Assembly: GCA_030446525.1 (NCBI GenBank)
Contig: JAUJNC010000120.1
Location: forward strand, 5,698 to 13,367
Length of the DNA stretch: 7,670 nt
Direction: 5' to 3'
DNA from: Armatimonadaceae bacterium
GTDB taxonomy: Bacteria > Armatimonadota > Armatimonadia > Armatimonadales > Armatimonadaceae
The position numbers and the translations under genes are program-made. The notes under the pieces were generated by a model. It searched no databases. It had not been told where the DNA came from and was given only the letters and a program-made list of their open reading frames with translations. Positions 1-6,083 of the stretch are shown here, one piece after another (position 1 is the first letter of the stretch; each line of letters starts with the position of its first letter).

Positions 1-131
1 ACACCGACACCGGGGGCAAGAAGCTGCCTGCCGACGCCGCCCAGCAGCTGCGCGACCTGCTGCCGCAGGAGGAAAGCCGCCCCCGGAGGGCGCCCGCCCG
101 CCGGCCGTCCCCGTCTCCGGGCGCGAAATGA
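1..131 (+). CDS. C-terminal part of an unrecognised protein (5' end outside window)
   Basis: An open frame runs in from the window edge, starting at base 3, and ends at the TGA at 129-131. The visible 42 residues begin TDTGGKKLPADAAQQLRDLL and end in a low-complexity, Pro/Arg/Ser-rich tail. Such a tail is typical of a disordered C-terminus. The stop codon overlaps the ATG of the next gene (ATGA at 128-131), so the two genes are probably one translation-coupled unit. Codon use is very GC-rich and matches the next gene. I do not recognise the family from this short piece. The coding call rests on the clean overlap and on shared composition. Confidence 0.55.
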   Translation, partial: TDTGGKKLPADAAQQLRDLLPQEESRPRRAPARRPSPSPGAK

Positions 132-694
132 TGCCGGCCGGGCGCGGCGGCTGGTGCGCCCTGTTTTTGCGCGCGCCCTCGCCGGGCCAGGTCTTCCGCT
201 TCCTCCAGCGCCGGCCCGGCCAGGCGGCGGGCGTGCCGGCGCCGGAGGAAGCGACCATCCTCCTTCTTTCCGACCCCGCCGGGCCCGAGGGATGGCGCGT
301 GCTCGCCGCCGGCCGGGGCGCGCTGGGCTGGATGGAGGCCGCGTGCCCCGCGTTCGCCCAGGCGTTCCCGCCGGCGGTGACGCTCCTGTTCGCGGCAGAC
401 GGCTGGGGGTTCCGCGTCTGGGCGGCCGGGGGGGAAAGCGAGCGCGGCGGGGGGGCGCGGCGGCGCGGCCCGCTGGCGCGGCTGCTCGGCGAAACCGCCG
501 AGCGGGAGGCGGCGGCATGGGCGCTGGACCGCCGCCTCCCCGCGGACCGGATACCGGCGCTTGCCGGCCGCCGCCCGCCGCCCGTGTGTGACTACGCCAC
601 GGTGGCCGGCCTGGACGAGCGCGGCCTGCTGGTCGAGGACGGCCCGCGGCTGTATCGCTTCCCGTTGGCGGGCGCCGCGGCCGACGGCGGCTAG
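128..694 (+). CDS. Hypothetical protein, 188 aa
   Basis: This complete frame runs from ATG at 128 (a second ATG follows at 131) to TAG at 692-694. The start overlaps the stop of the upstream gene in an ATGA arrangement, which points to translational coupling. The product is rich in Ala, Gly, Arg and Pro. The N-terminal half alternates short hydrophobic stretches (ATILLLSD, AVTLLFAADGWGF) with Gly/Pro-rich turns, as in a small alpha/beta domain. The C-terminal part has a GLLVEDGPRLYRFPL strand-like segment. There is no signal peptide or membrane helix. I recognise no family or catalytic motif. A second frame at 154-591 is also open, but this is expected in DNA of such high GC; the coupled start and more protein-like composition favour this frame. 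Confidence 0.6.
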   Translation: MMPAGRGGWCALFLRAPSPGQVFRFLQRRPGQAAGVPAPEEATILLLSDPAGPEGWRVLAAGRGALGWMEAACPAFAQAFPPAVTLLFAADGWGFRVWAAGGESERGGGARRRGPLARLLGETAEREAAAWALDRRLPADRIPALAGRRPPPVCDYATVAGLDERGLLVEDGPRLYRFPLAGAAADGG

Positions 695-733
695 AGCGAC
701 CGTCTGGCCGCCGGTCCCGCCCGGGCGCATGCG

Positions 734-968
734 CTACTCCGGGTCAGCGCGGAACAGGGTGTTCAGGTCGATCGTCGTGCCGGTGAGGGTGGCCAAAAGC
801 ACGGCGCCCTTGCCCGACTCCTTTTCGGTAACCGTCCCTGTTATGGCGCCGGGGGTAAGCCACCGGTGTCGCCCCGCCGCCGGCTGGCCGCGTCAGGACG
901 CGCTCGCCGACCGGGATGTCGCCGTTGGTGAGCACGATCTTGACGGCGGCGGACGCCGCCGGGATCAT
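734..968 (-). pseudogene. Frameshifted remnant of an unrecognised gene
   Basis: On the minus strand one frame reads IVLTNGDIPVGERVLT from about base 945 down to about 898. The frame that ends at the TAG at 736-734 reads GAITGTVTEKESGKGAVLL and then TLTGTTIDLNTLFRADPE. Both pieces look protein-like, but they lie in different frames, so a frameshift near 860-900 probably splits one gene. An ATG at 968-966 could be the start, although no ribosome-binding site precedes it. The frame also continues upstream toward the IS1-like element, whose insertion may have cut off the true 5' end. The beta-strand and turn pattern suggests a secreted or structural protein, but I recognise no family. It may also be chance coding in GC-rich DNA. 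Confidence 0.35.
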
Positions 969-1030
969 CGTTGCTTGCTGGCAGGAATACGTGGAGAGGG
1001 GTGGGGATTTTCCGGCCATAATACCGGGGC

Positions 1031-1052
1031 GGTAGCTCTGCATTAAAGTGTG
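1031..1052 (+). repeat. Left terminal inverted repeat of the IS1-like element
   Basis: The repeat begins GGTAGCTC and includes TTAAA. It pairs with the reverse complement of 2193-2214 at 17 of 22 positions. Confidence 0.7.
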
Positions 1053-1128
1053 GAAGGCGAGTCCTTGCCTAAACGGGTTCAGGCTGGGACAATGGATCCG
1101 GCTCACAACCAGACCTATTCGTCCCGCC

Positions 1129-2202
1129 ATGAACCCGCAAGAAGTATTCTGTCCCAACTGGGACTGCTCGTCAAGAGGTGCTGTCGGTCAGGGCAACATC
1201 CGCGTCCATAGCTACCCGCAACGGCGCTTCCGCTGCATTACCTGCCAGAAGACCTTCGCCGCCACGAAAGGGACGCCCCTGTATCGGCTCCGCAGCGATG
1301 AGGAAACGCTGACACGGGTGGTGACCCTGCTGGCCTTCGGCTGCCCGCCTGCAGCGATCGTGGCTGCCTTCGGCCTGGATGCGCGCACCGTGGCGGCCTG
1401 GCACAGGCGTGCTGGAGCACACTGCGAGCAAGTACATAACGCGCGCGTGCTGTCCGCGCCGCAGGATCTGAGGTATGTGCAAGCCGACGAAGTGCGCGTC
1501 AAACTGCAGCGTCGGCTGGTATTGTGGATGGCCATGGCGATCTGTGTTCCCACGCGCCTGTGGTTGGGGGCCGTGGTGAGCCCTCGTCGCGACCGCTCAC
1601 TGATCGGGGCACTGGCTGCCAAGGTCAAAGCCTGTGCGCGCTATGCGCCGCTGCTTCTGGTGAGCGACGGCTTTTCAGCTTATGTCTCGGCCTGGAAGAA
1701 GACCTTTCGCACGCCGCTGCACACGGGCAGACGCGGCCGTCCGGCACTGCTGGCCTGGCCGGAGGTAATCATCGGCCAAGTGGTCAAGGTCAAGGAGCAG
1801 GGGCGCGTGCTCGGCGTGTTGCAGAGCGTAGTCCGAGGGAACTTGGAGCAGGTGCTGGCCCTACTTCCCTCGGGGCAAGGGCTTAACACGGTCTACATCG
1901 AGCGCCTCAACGGCACGTTCCGGGCCCGTCTTGCGGCTCTGGTGCGTCGTTCTCGCTCGCTGTTGCGCCAGGAGCAGACGTTGCATCGGGGGATGTATCT
2001 GGTGGGGACGGTGTACAACTTCTGCACACCGCATCAGAGCCTCAAGGGGCAGACCCCGGCTCAGGCAGCGGGTCTGACGGATCATTGCTGGGGTGTGGCC
2101 GAGTTGCTGGGCTATCGGGTGGCCCCGCCGCCCTGGTCGCCCCCGAAGCGGCGCAGGCGTTCTCGCCAGGCCAAGCAGGAGAGCATTCTATGCACGGTTT
2201 AA
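1129..2202 (+). CDS. IS1-like DDE transposase with N-terminal zinc ribbon
   Basis: The enzyme that moves the surrounding element by DDE-type strand transfer. ATG at 1129 is the preferred start because the conserved zinc ribbon begins right after it; the frame is open upstream to 1048, but that extension looks non-coding. From this start the protein is 357 aa. A four-cysteine zinc ribbon lies at residues 8-43 (C8, C13, C36, C39), with an RRFRC motif typical of IS1 InsA-type N-termini. A helix-turn-helix lies at about 70-95 (FGLDARTVAAWHRR). The catalytic triad is visible as D120 (QADEVRVK), D180 (LLVSDGFSAY) and E258 (YIERLNGTFRARL). The ERLN..FR.RLA.L.RRS block is characteristic of the IS1 superfamily. 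Unlike classical IS1, the two parts lie in one uninterrupted frame. The Arg/Lys-rich C-terminus could bind DNA. Confidence 0.88.
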   Translation: MNPQEVFCPNWDCSSRGAVGQGNIRVHSYPQRRFRCITCQKTFAATKGTPLYRLRSDEETLTRVVTLLAFGCPPAAIVAAFGLDARTVAAWHRRAGAHCEQVHNARVLSAPQDLRYVQADEVRVKLQRRLVLWMAMAICVPTRLWLGAVVSPRRDRSLIGALAAKVKACARYAPLLLVSDGFSAYVSAWKKTFRTPLHTGRRGRPALLAWPEVIIGQVVKVKEQGRVLGVLQSVVRGNLEQVLALLPSGQGLNTVYIERLNGTFRARLAALVRRSRSLLRQEQTLHRGMYLVGTVYNFCTPHQSLKGQTPAQAAGLTDHCWGVAELLGYRVAPPPWSPPKRRRRSRQAKQESILCTV

Positions 2203-2214
2203 CGTGGAGCTACC
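2193..2214 (-). repeat. Right terminal inverted repeat of the IS1-like element
   Basis: Its reverse complement begins GGTAGCTC and matches 1031-1052 at 17 of 22 positions. It overlaps the transposase stop codon at 2200-2202, as is common in compact insertion sequences. Confidence 0.7.
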
Positions 2215-2543
2215 TTACCCGGGGTCTTGATAAATAAAGTAACTTCGGGTGCCGGGTGTCCGCCGGCGGGGCGGGCACAGGGGAGGCACCCTCCTGGATA
2301 AGCCCCCTCCCCTTGTACCGCGGCCTCGCCCCTGGTCCGGGGAACGCCTCGCCCTCGAGCGGCGGTGTCCCTGCTGCCACAGGGCAGGCCGTGGCGCGGC
2401 GTCCTTCCGTGCCTGGACCCGGGAAGACCCTGCGGGCAGGCTAGCGTCTGCCAGGAGGCCGGCGAACTGCCCGCCGCCTCACTCTTGCCGTAGCAGGGGT
2501 CCCTGCGGACTCAGCGGCATCCGGTCGCAGACCGCCACGAACA

Positions 2544-2625
2544 GGCAGTGCACTGTTCCTTCTGTAAAATAGAGCCTTCCGAATCGAGGGTAATGCCAAT
2601 TTTACAGAAACAACGACGCACTGCC
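2544..2625. repeat. 82-bp MITE-like palindromic element or fused IS ends
   Basis: The 27-bp arms are 2544-2570 and 2599-2625. Each starts GGCAGTGC at its outer end and finishes CTGTAAAAT at its inner end, and they match at 22 of 27 positions by hand count. The 28-bp centre shows no pairing. Arms of this length and imperfection are typical of terminal inverted repeats of an insertion sequence, so this may be a miniature element or an internally deleted IS. I see no clear target duplication in the flanks. Confidence 0.6.
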
Positions 2626-2833
2626 CTGGGGTATGCTGCGCGAGTTCCGCGGTCTCGTTCATTCCGCTGCCTCACGGATACGCGTTTGTCGAGCAGTTCT
2701 GTTTGCCTTAGGCGAGCTCCCGGAGGTGTCAGCCTTGTGGATCTTCAAATGCACCCTAATATCACTTCCTAGAGCGGCGGTTAGTGCCGCTTGGATCTGA
2801 GGGGCGTGACGCTTTTCTAGCCAATCGCGGGTG

Positions 2834-2878
2834 AAGGGTGAAGAGACTGCGAGAGTTATCTCACCCTTGTCGGAAAGG
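2834..2878. repeat. Hairpin with 8-bp perfect stem and 29-nt loop
   Basis: AAGGGTGA at 2834-2841 pairs perfectly with TCACCCTT at 2871-2878. The left stem lies in a short tandem repeat of GGGTGAA. No T-run follows, so it is not an obvious terminator, and its role is unknown. Confidence 0.3.
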
Positions 2879-2996
2879 GAAATCGGAATAAGGGTGCGTA
2901 GGTGCGTTTCATACGTAGGTGTGCTGACTTGGTCTCTTAAGGAAAGCAGTGCCTTCTCCCAGGCGCAACGGAGTGGCTCGGGAGCAATATTCCCCT

Positions 2997-3029
2997 CCCC
3001 CTCTGGGGGATCACATTTATGTGAGGGGG
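2997..3029 (+). other. Mutually exclusive G/C hairpins
   Basis: The segment CCCCCTC at 2997-3003 can pair with GAGGGGG at 3023-3029, or CCCCC at 2997-3001 can pair with GGGGG at 3005-3009. A small hairpin, TCACA at 3011-3015 with TGTGA at 3020-3024, sits between and overlaps the first pairing. This looks like an alternative-folding switch, but no gene follows in a position to be controlled, and the GC-rich runs may be fortuitous. Confidence 0.25.
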
Positions 3030-3054
3030 CCGGCGAAGCCGTATTCTTCTTTAC

Positions 3055-3259
3055 TCATGTTACGCGGTCGCAATGTGGTATGCGATCTAGCGGCGGTCTC
3101 TGGACCACTGCCCCTTAACCGTAGCGCGGCTTTACGCGGTATCCTCTCAACGAGTCGTGCACACTGTTGATAGTTACTACCAAGTTGAACGAAGGTGTAG
3201 AGAGGAGCGAGGAAGACGTGAGCCGTCATTATACCACACCCCGACCGCGTAACATGAGC
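3055..3259. mobile_element. 205-bp element bounded by inverted repeats
   Basis: CTCATGTTACGCGGTCG at about 3055-3071 recurs as a perfect reverse complement ending at about 3258. Inward, after three unmatched bases, a further TGTGGTAT matches on both sides, so each arm is about 28 bp. The interior has no coding capacity. The structure fits a miniature inverted-repeat element or an IS whose transposase was lost. The right arm abuts the start of the IS3 remnant and may have replaced that element's left end. Confidence 0.6.
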
Positions 3260-3260
3260 G

Positions 3261-3600
3261 GTGAAAAGCGAGGAGCAGAAAGATGACGACACAGCGAAAA
3301 AGAGCTACCCGGCGGAGTTCAAAGCCCGAGTGGCGCTGGAAGCCCTCAAGCGCACAAGACGATCAATGAGGCCTTCAGCGAGTATGGGGGTATCCCAACC
3401 TGTCGGGCAGTGGAAAAAGCAGATGCAAGCCGGATTGCCGGACATCTTCTCCGGAGCGGCAGAGCCGCAAAGACCAAGACGAGGAGGCGCTGAAGGCCAG
3501 GTTGTATCAGCAGATCGGGCACCCAGGTGGAGTTGGATTGGTTGAAAAAGTGGGAGACCTGCCGGTTGAGGCCAGGCGGTCCCTGGTAGATCCTGGGACA
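3261..3600 (+). pseudogene. IS3-family OrfA, frameshifted
   Basis: This is the DNA-binding subunit of an IS3-type transposase. The probable original start is ATG at 3283, preceded by a GAGGAG ribosome-binding site; the first codons read MTTQRK, and an insertion then shifts the frame to the conserved SYPAEFKARVALEALK. A second shift leads to KTINEAFSEYG, and another back to VSQPVGQWKKQ and DIFSG, which together form the helix-turn-helix. A further shift gives RQSRKDQDEEALKARLYQQ, and another QVELDWLKKWE, the leucine-zipper-like end of OrfA. GTG at 3261 is an alternative start in the frame of the longest piece. All expected blocks are present in order, so it decayed by small indels rather than large deletion. 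Confidence 0.75.
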
Positions 3601-3604
3601 CGAG

Positions 3605-4396
3605 ATGATCTGCCTGGCGCGGCAATGCCGAGAACTCCCTGGGCCTTGCCCGCTCCAGCTACTACTACCAGCCTGCCGGCGAGAGCCAAGAGAACCGGCC
3701 CTGATGCGCCTCATTGACGAGCAGTACACAAAGACGCCGTTCTATGGCAGTCCCAAGATGACGCTCTGGCTGCGCCAGTGTGGGCCATTGGGTCAACGAG
3801 AAGCGGGTAGCGCGGTTGATGCGGTTGATGGGATTGGTGGCGCTCTGCCTAAGAAGCGGGCGAGCGCGACGAGTCGGCCGCACCGGGGCACCGGGTGTAC
3901 CCGTACCTGTTGTAACGTGGCGGTTGAGCGGGTGAATCAGGTCTGGAGTACCGACATCACCTACATCCGACTTCGGGGCGGGTTTATCTATCTGGTGGCG
4001 GTGATGGACTGGTACAGCCGGTTCGTGCTCCGTGGGAGGTCTCGAACACGCTGGACGTGCCCTTCTGTCTGGAGGCTCTGGAGGGGGCTCTTTTGAGGGG
4101 GCAGCCGGAGATCTTCAATAGCGACCAAGGTGCAGTTCACCAGTGGCGAGTTCACCGGTCGGCTGCAGGAGGCCGGGATCCACATTAGCATGGATGGCCG
4201 AGGGCGTGCTCTGGACAACGTCTTTGTGGAGCGTCTGTGGCGCAGCGTCAAATATGAGGAGGTGTACCTGAAGGATTACGAGAATGTGCGGGCGGCGGTC
4301 TGCGGCCTGGGCGGGTACTTCGGCTTCTACAATGAGGAGCGCCCGCACCAGTCACTGGGGTACCGGACACCGGCAGCGGTGTATTTGGGCAGTTGA
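3605..4396 (+). pseudogene. IS3-family OrfB (DDE integrase), frameshifted
   Basis: This is the catalytic subunit of the IS3-type transposase, now non-functional. Reading across frames gives LARQCREL, RSSYYYQPAGE, LMRLIDEQYTKTPFYGS, KRVARLMRLMGL, NQVWSTDITYIRL, VAVMDWYSRFVL, LDVPFCLEALEGALL, and finally an intact stretch from 4130 to the TGA at 4394-4396 ending QSLGYRTPAAVYLGS. The catalytic triad codons can all be placed: D at 3953-3955, D at 4123-4125 (NSDQG) and E at 4229-4231 (DNVFVERLW). At least six frame changes separate the blocks. The order and spacing match IS3-family integrases, so the identification is firm although no functional protein can be made. Confidence 0.82.
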
Positions 4397-4498
4397 AGGA
4401 ATCCTGGTCAGGAAGGGCCGGGGAAGAGGCAGTCAAGCAGGCACAGAGTTCCACTTTAAGTCGGCGCGAAAATCGTCTTGACAATGGGGGGAAGTATA

Positions 4499-4603
4499 GA
4501 TGCAACGCCACAGAAGGGCCGGGAACTGATGCTCGCGGACGGCATCCGTCCCGAGGACAATGAGTTTTCCCGTGAACTCATCCGCATCCGCGAGGAAGAG
4601 TAA
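4499..4603 (+). pseudogene. Antitoxin-like gene A1, 5' half lost at the IS3 end
   Basis: Only the C-terminal half of the repeated antitoxin-like gene is left: DATPQKGRELMLADGIRPED followed by a SRELIRIREEE end, TAA at 4601-4603. Homology to the other copies starts at about 4502, just after the end of the IS3 remnant, so insertion and later rearrangement removed the start. Its last 74 coding bases differ from those of A4 at only five positions by hand count, so A1 and A4 are recent relatives. Its stop codon is followed six bases later by the GTG of toxin T1, the arrangement expected of a two-gene toxin-antitoxin operon. Confidence 0.7.
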
Positions 4604-4609
4604 TCTCCC

Positions 4610-5000
4610 GTGCCGCTGCTGTTTTGGGACACGAGCACTCTGGCCAAGCGCTACACCGAGGAGGTCGGGAGTGACGCGGTGGATGCGATCTTCACGGTGA
4701 TGCCGACTTCCTCCATGGTAGCCACCGTATGGGGCTATGCCGAGACGTTTTTCATCCTGCTGCGCAAGCTCAATGACGGCCGGCTGGACCGACCTTTGCG
4801 ACGGCGACCACGTCGCTCAAGAGCGAGGTCATTGACAACTCCGACCTTGGCTTCCTCGGTGTGGACGATGCCGCCGTGTTTGCCACACTCCCGCTCATGC
4901 AGCGCCACAACTTGAACACCACAGACGCCACGCTGCTCGTCATCCTGTTGCGCCACGCCCAGGCGCTGGCAGAGCCTGGTTATAGGCAAGTAGGTGCTAT
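4610..5000 (+). pseudogene. PIN-domain (VapC-like) toxin T1, frameshifted and 3'-truncated
   Basis: The gene starts at GTG 4610 and reads PLLFWDTSTLAKRYTEEVGS to about LNDGRLD near 4790. There a one-base-type frameshift moves the frame; the continuation from 4795 reads TFATATTSLKSEVIDNSDLG and on to NTTDATLLVILLRHAQALAEP. PIN-domain acidic residues are visible: D7 (FWDTS), E45 (WGYAETF) and the aspartate of NTTDATLL. After AEP at about 4977 family similarity ends and the sequence passes into the promoter region of A2, so the last strand and helix are missing. PIN toxins are RNA-cleaving, metal-dependent nucleases held inactive by the upstream antitoxin. This copy cannot make a full domain. 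Confidence 0.75.
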
Positions 5001-5003
5001 AAT
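4998..5003 (+). promoter_or_regulatory. Putative -10 element (TATAAT) of antitoxin A2
   Basis: A perfect TATAAT lies 27 bases before the A2 start codon. I see no good -35 hexamer at the right distance. The same GCTATAAT occurs before A3, and A4 has TATACT, which supports a conserved promoter position in this gene family. Confidence 0.5.
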
Positions 5004-5030
5004 CATCATGGGACCCGAGGAGGAATTGAA

Positions 5031-5276
5031 ATGGCCGTCGTCCGCAAACCGGATGTGAAAGAGCTGCTCGTCGACAAGAAGGAGATCCAGCGCCTCGTCG
5101 CCGAGCAAAACGCACGCATGGGCATCGTGTTCGACCCGACCGCGACAGCGCAAAAGGCGCGTGAGATGATGCTGGCGGACGGTGTCCGGCCGGAAGACAA
5201 CTTACTATCGCGCGGCATCATCGCCGCTCGCGAAGAATATCTGCCACCGGACCTGCGCCACGGACAAGACGAGTAG
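5031..5276 (+). CDS. Antitoxin-like protein A2 of a PIN toxin module, 81 aa
   Basis: This is an intact member of the repeated family, from ATG at 5031 to TAG at 5274-5276. A strong ribosome-binding site, GAGGAGGA at 5017-5024, stands six bases before the start. The family signature has two blocks: an N-terminal VVRKPDVKELLVDKKEIQRL region, probably helical, and a C-terminal DPTATAQKAREMM plus ADGVRPEDNLLSRGIIAAREE region. A2 has an extra tail, YLPPDLRHGQDE, not seen in the other copies. The role as antitoxin is inferred from its position five bases upstream of a PIN toxin start and from its small, charged nature. I see no classic AbrB, ribbon-helix-helix or Phd motif. It is now an orphan, since T2 is truncated. 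Confidence 0.75.
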   Translation: MAVVRKPDVKELLVDKKEIQRLVAEQNARMGIVFDPTATAQKAREMMLADGVRPEDNLLSRGIIAAREEYLPPDLRHGQDE

Positions 5277-5281
5277 TCGAA

Positions 5282-5375
5282 ATGCCGACCCTGCTTTGGG
5301 ACGCGAGCGCCCTGGCCAAGCGGTACGTGCCAGAAGTCGGCAGCCAGACCGTAGAAGCATTGTTCGCAGCAACTC
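5282..5375 (+). pseudogene. PIN-domain toxin T2, N-terminal fragment
   Basis: Begins at ATG 5282, five bases after the A2 stop, and reads PTLLWDASALAKRYVPEVGS followed by QTVEALFAA. It matches T1 and T5 and includes the first catalytic aspartate (LLWD). Beyond about 5375 similarity to the family fades. The open frame runs on into the region antisense to the minus-strand gene, where it is not credible. The breakpoint lies between 5375 and 5416, the stop codon of that minus-strand gene, so T2 was probably cut when that segment was joined here. Confidence 0.7.
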
Positions 5376-5415
5376 GGCTCTGGCAGACAGCTGCCACTCT
5401 GTCGCGACCTTTTGC

Positions 5416-5868
5416 TCAGTCATACCAGTCGCGCCAGTGCCAATCCAGTTGGATCACCTCCGGCCCATCTTGGGGCAGGAGCAGCCGGGGCGGGAAACGC
5501 CGGGCGAGCAGGCGCTGCCACCGCGCCTCTCGCGCCTCTCGCTGCTCCGCCTCCCAGCGCTTCTGCGCCTCGGGCTTGGGCGGCAGGTTCAACTTGGCCG
5601 CCATCTCCGCCTCGTATTGCTCCAGCGGCACGCCCCGCCCCTCGGCCATGTCTTGCAGGCCGCGCTCGATGGCCTCGCGCAGCTCTTCTTCCTCCTCCGG
5701 GGTCATCACCTCCGACTCGATAATGTCGTCAATGGCGTCGGTGGCCTCGGGGATGTGGGTTACCACCCAGGTCAGGGCTGCCTGCACATAGTCCTCGGTC
5801 TGCATGCCCCTTCCTTCGGCCAGGTCGCATAGCACCTCGGCCAGATCCTCGTCCAGTGTGATGGTCAT
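5416..5868 (-). CDS. Acidic 150-aa protein of unknown function, possible antitoxin
   Basis: Intact minus-strand gene from ATG at 5868-5866 to TGA at 5418-5416. GGGAGA just upstream, ending seven bases before the ATG, is a good ribosome-binding site and selects this start over a longer frame beginning at 5946. The N-terminus MTITLDEDLAEVLCDLAEGR followed by TEDYVQAAL has the strand-helix-helix look of small ribbon-helix-helix antitoxins. The middle is very acidic (TPEEEEELREAIERG), the C-terminal half is rich in Arg, Glu and Trp and may form a coiled coil, and it ends in an aromatic WHWRDWYD. AEGRG followed by a similar segment occurs twice, at about residues 17 and 75, suggesting an internal duplication. 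No toxin partner lies downstream. The function is not known. Confidence 0.7.
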   Translation of the reverse strand: MTITLDEDLAEVLCDLAEGRGMQTEDYVQAALTWVVTHIPEATDAIDDIIESEVMTPEEEEELREAIERGLQDMAEGRGVPLEQYEAEMAAKLNLPPKPEAQKRWEAEQREAREARWQRLLARRFPPRLLLPQDGPEVIQLDWHWRDWYD

Positions 5869-5942
5869 TTCTGTCTCCCTTTGCATCTGCTCTGGTCCGG
5901 CAGCGGTCGGAAAGGCGGGCCTTCGTCTCCTTGACTCCCGGA

Positions 5943-6044
5943 ACATCTCCAGAGCAGGAACGTCGAGGGCCGAAGGAGTGCTACACCGGCCAGTTCCTCA
6001 AGAAGGTGCTCAGCGGACACTACCTGATCGTGGGCGAGGAGTGA
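5943..6044 (+). pseudogene. Fragment resembling the UvrA C-terminus
   Basis: A frame ending at TGA 6042-6044 contains CYTGQFLKKVLSGHYLIVGE. The YTGQFL..VL pattern resembles the last residues of UvrA-type excision-nuclease ATPases, which commonly end with a TGxFL motif. Nothing else of UvrA, which is about 900 residues long, is present. The region upstream (5869-5942) shows no Walker or signature motif, so this would be a transferred gene end. The match is short and could be coincidental. Confidence 0.4.
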
Positions 6045-6083
6045 AGCCATTCCTGTCCGCCGGTTTCGTTAACCAGGCACGGC

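Larger units (their letters stand above)
1031..2214 (+). mobile_element. IS1-like insertion sequence, apparently complete
   Basis: The element is bounded by imperfect 22-bp inverted repeats at 1031-1052 and 2193-2214. Both begin GGTAGCTC when read inward and match at 17 of 22 positions by hand count. They enclose a single intact transposase gene. The outer flanks carry similar, not identical, sequences: TACCGGGG at 1022-1029 and TACCCGGGG at 2216-2224. These could be a decayed target-site duplication of the 8-9 bp length typical of IS1, or chance GC-rich similarity. The ends are inferred from the repeats and could be off by a few bases. With no frameshift in its transposase, this is probably the youngest mobile element in the window. 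Confidence 0.75.
2215..3260. other. Gene-free stretch with IS-end-like repeats and hairpins
   Basis: No frame here gives a protein-like sequence with a plausible start. The open frames are short, Pro/Arg/Ser-rich and overlap on both strands. The first 300 bases are GC-rich, and from about 2550 base composition becomes more balanced, suggesting different origins. The stretch carries two long inverted-repeat pairs (2544-2625 and 3055-3259), a hairpin with stems AAGGGTGA at 2834-2841 and TCACCCTT at 2871-2878, and a short AGCGGC/GCCGCT hairpin at 2773-2791. I see no tRNA or rRNA signature. It is best read as accumulated debris of mobile elements. Confidence 0.5.
3261..4498 (+). mobile_element. 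Decayed IS3-family insertion sequence, left end missing
   Basis: Two consecutive transposase genes in the OrfA/OrfB order of IS3 elements are present, both broken by frameshifts. The non-coding tail after OrfB (4397 to about 4498) contains TTCCACTTTAAG at 4449-4460 and CTTGACAATGGGG further on, a pattern familiar from right ends of this family. Homology to the antitoxin copies resumes at about 4502, so the element ends near 4498-4501. I could not find the matching left inverted repeat. The 3055-3259 element sits where it should be. The number of frameshifts shows that the IS is long dead. Confidence 0.75.

Noticed and set aside
154..591. Second long open frame on the plus strand within 128-694
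   Set aside because: Composition is Arg/Gly/Ala/Pro-rich without structure, as expected from a shifted frame in very GC-rich DNA; the coupled frame at 128 is better.
1048..1128. Upstream extension of the transposase to ATG 1048
   Set aside because: It overlaps the left inverted repeat and adds residues unlike the family; the zinc ribbon starts right after ATG 1129.
2249..2572. 107-codon open frame with a CPCCHRAG motif
   Set aside because: Pro/Arg-rich, overlaps other open frames on both strands, runs into the 2544-2625 inverted repeat, and has no ribosome-binding site.
3055..3259. Integron attC site
   Set aside because: The arm sequences lack the correctly oriented RYYYAAC and GTTRRRY cores, and no integrase or cassette structure is nearby.
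5182..5832. Plus-strand frame of 216 codons across A2 and the minus-strand gene
   Set aside because: Antisense shadow of the intact minus-strand gene, with low-complexity Leu/Arg/Pro content.
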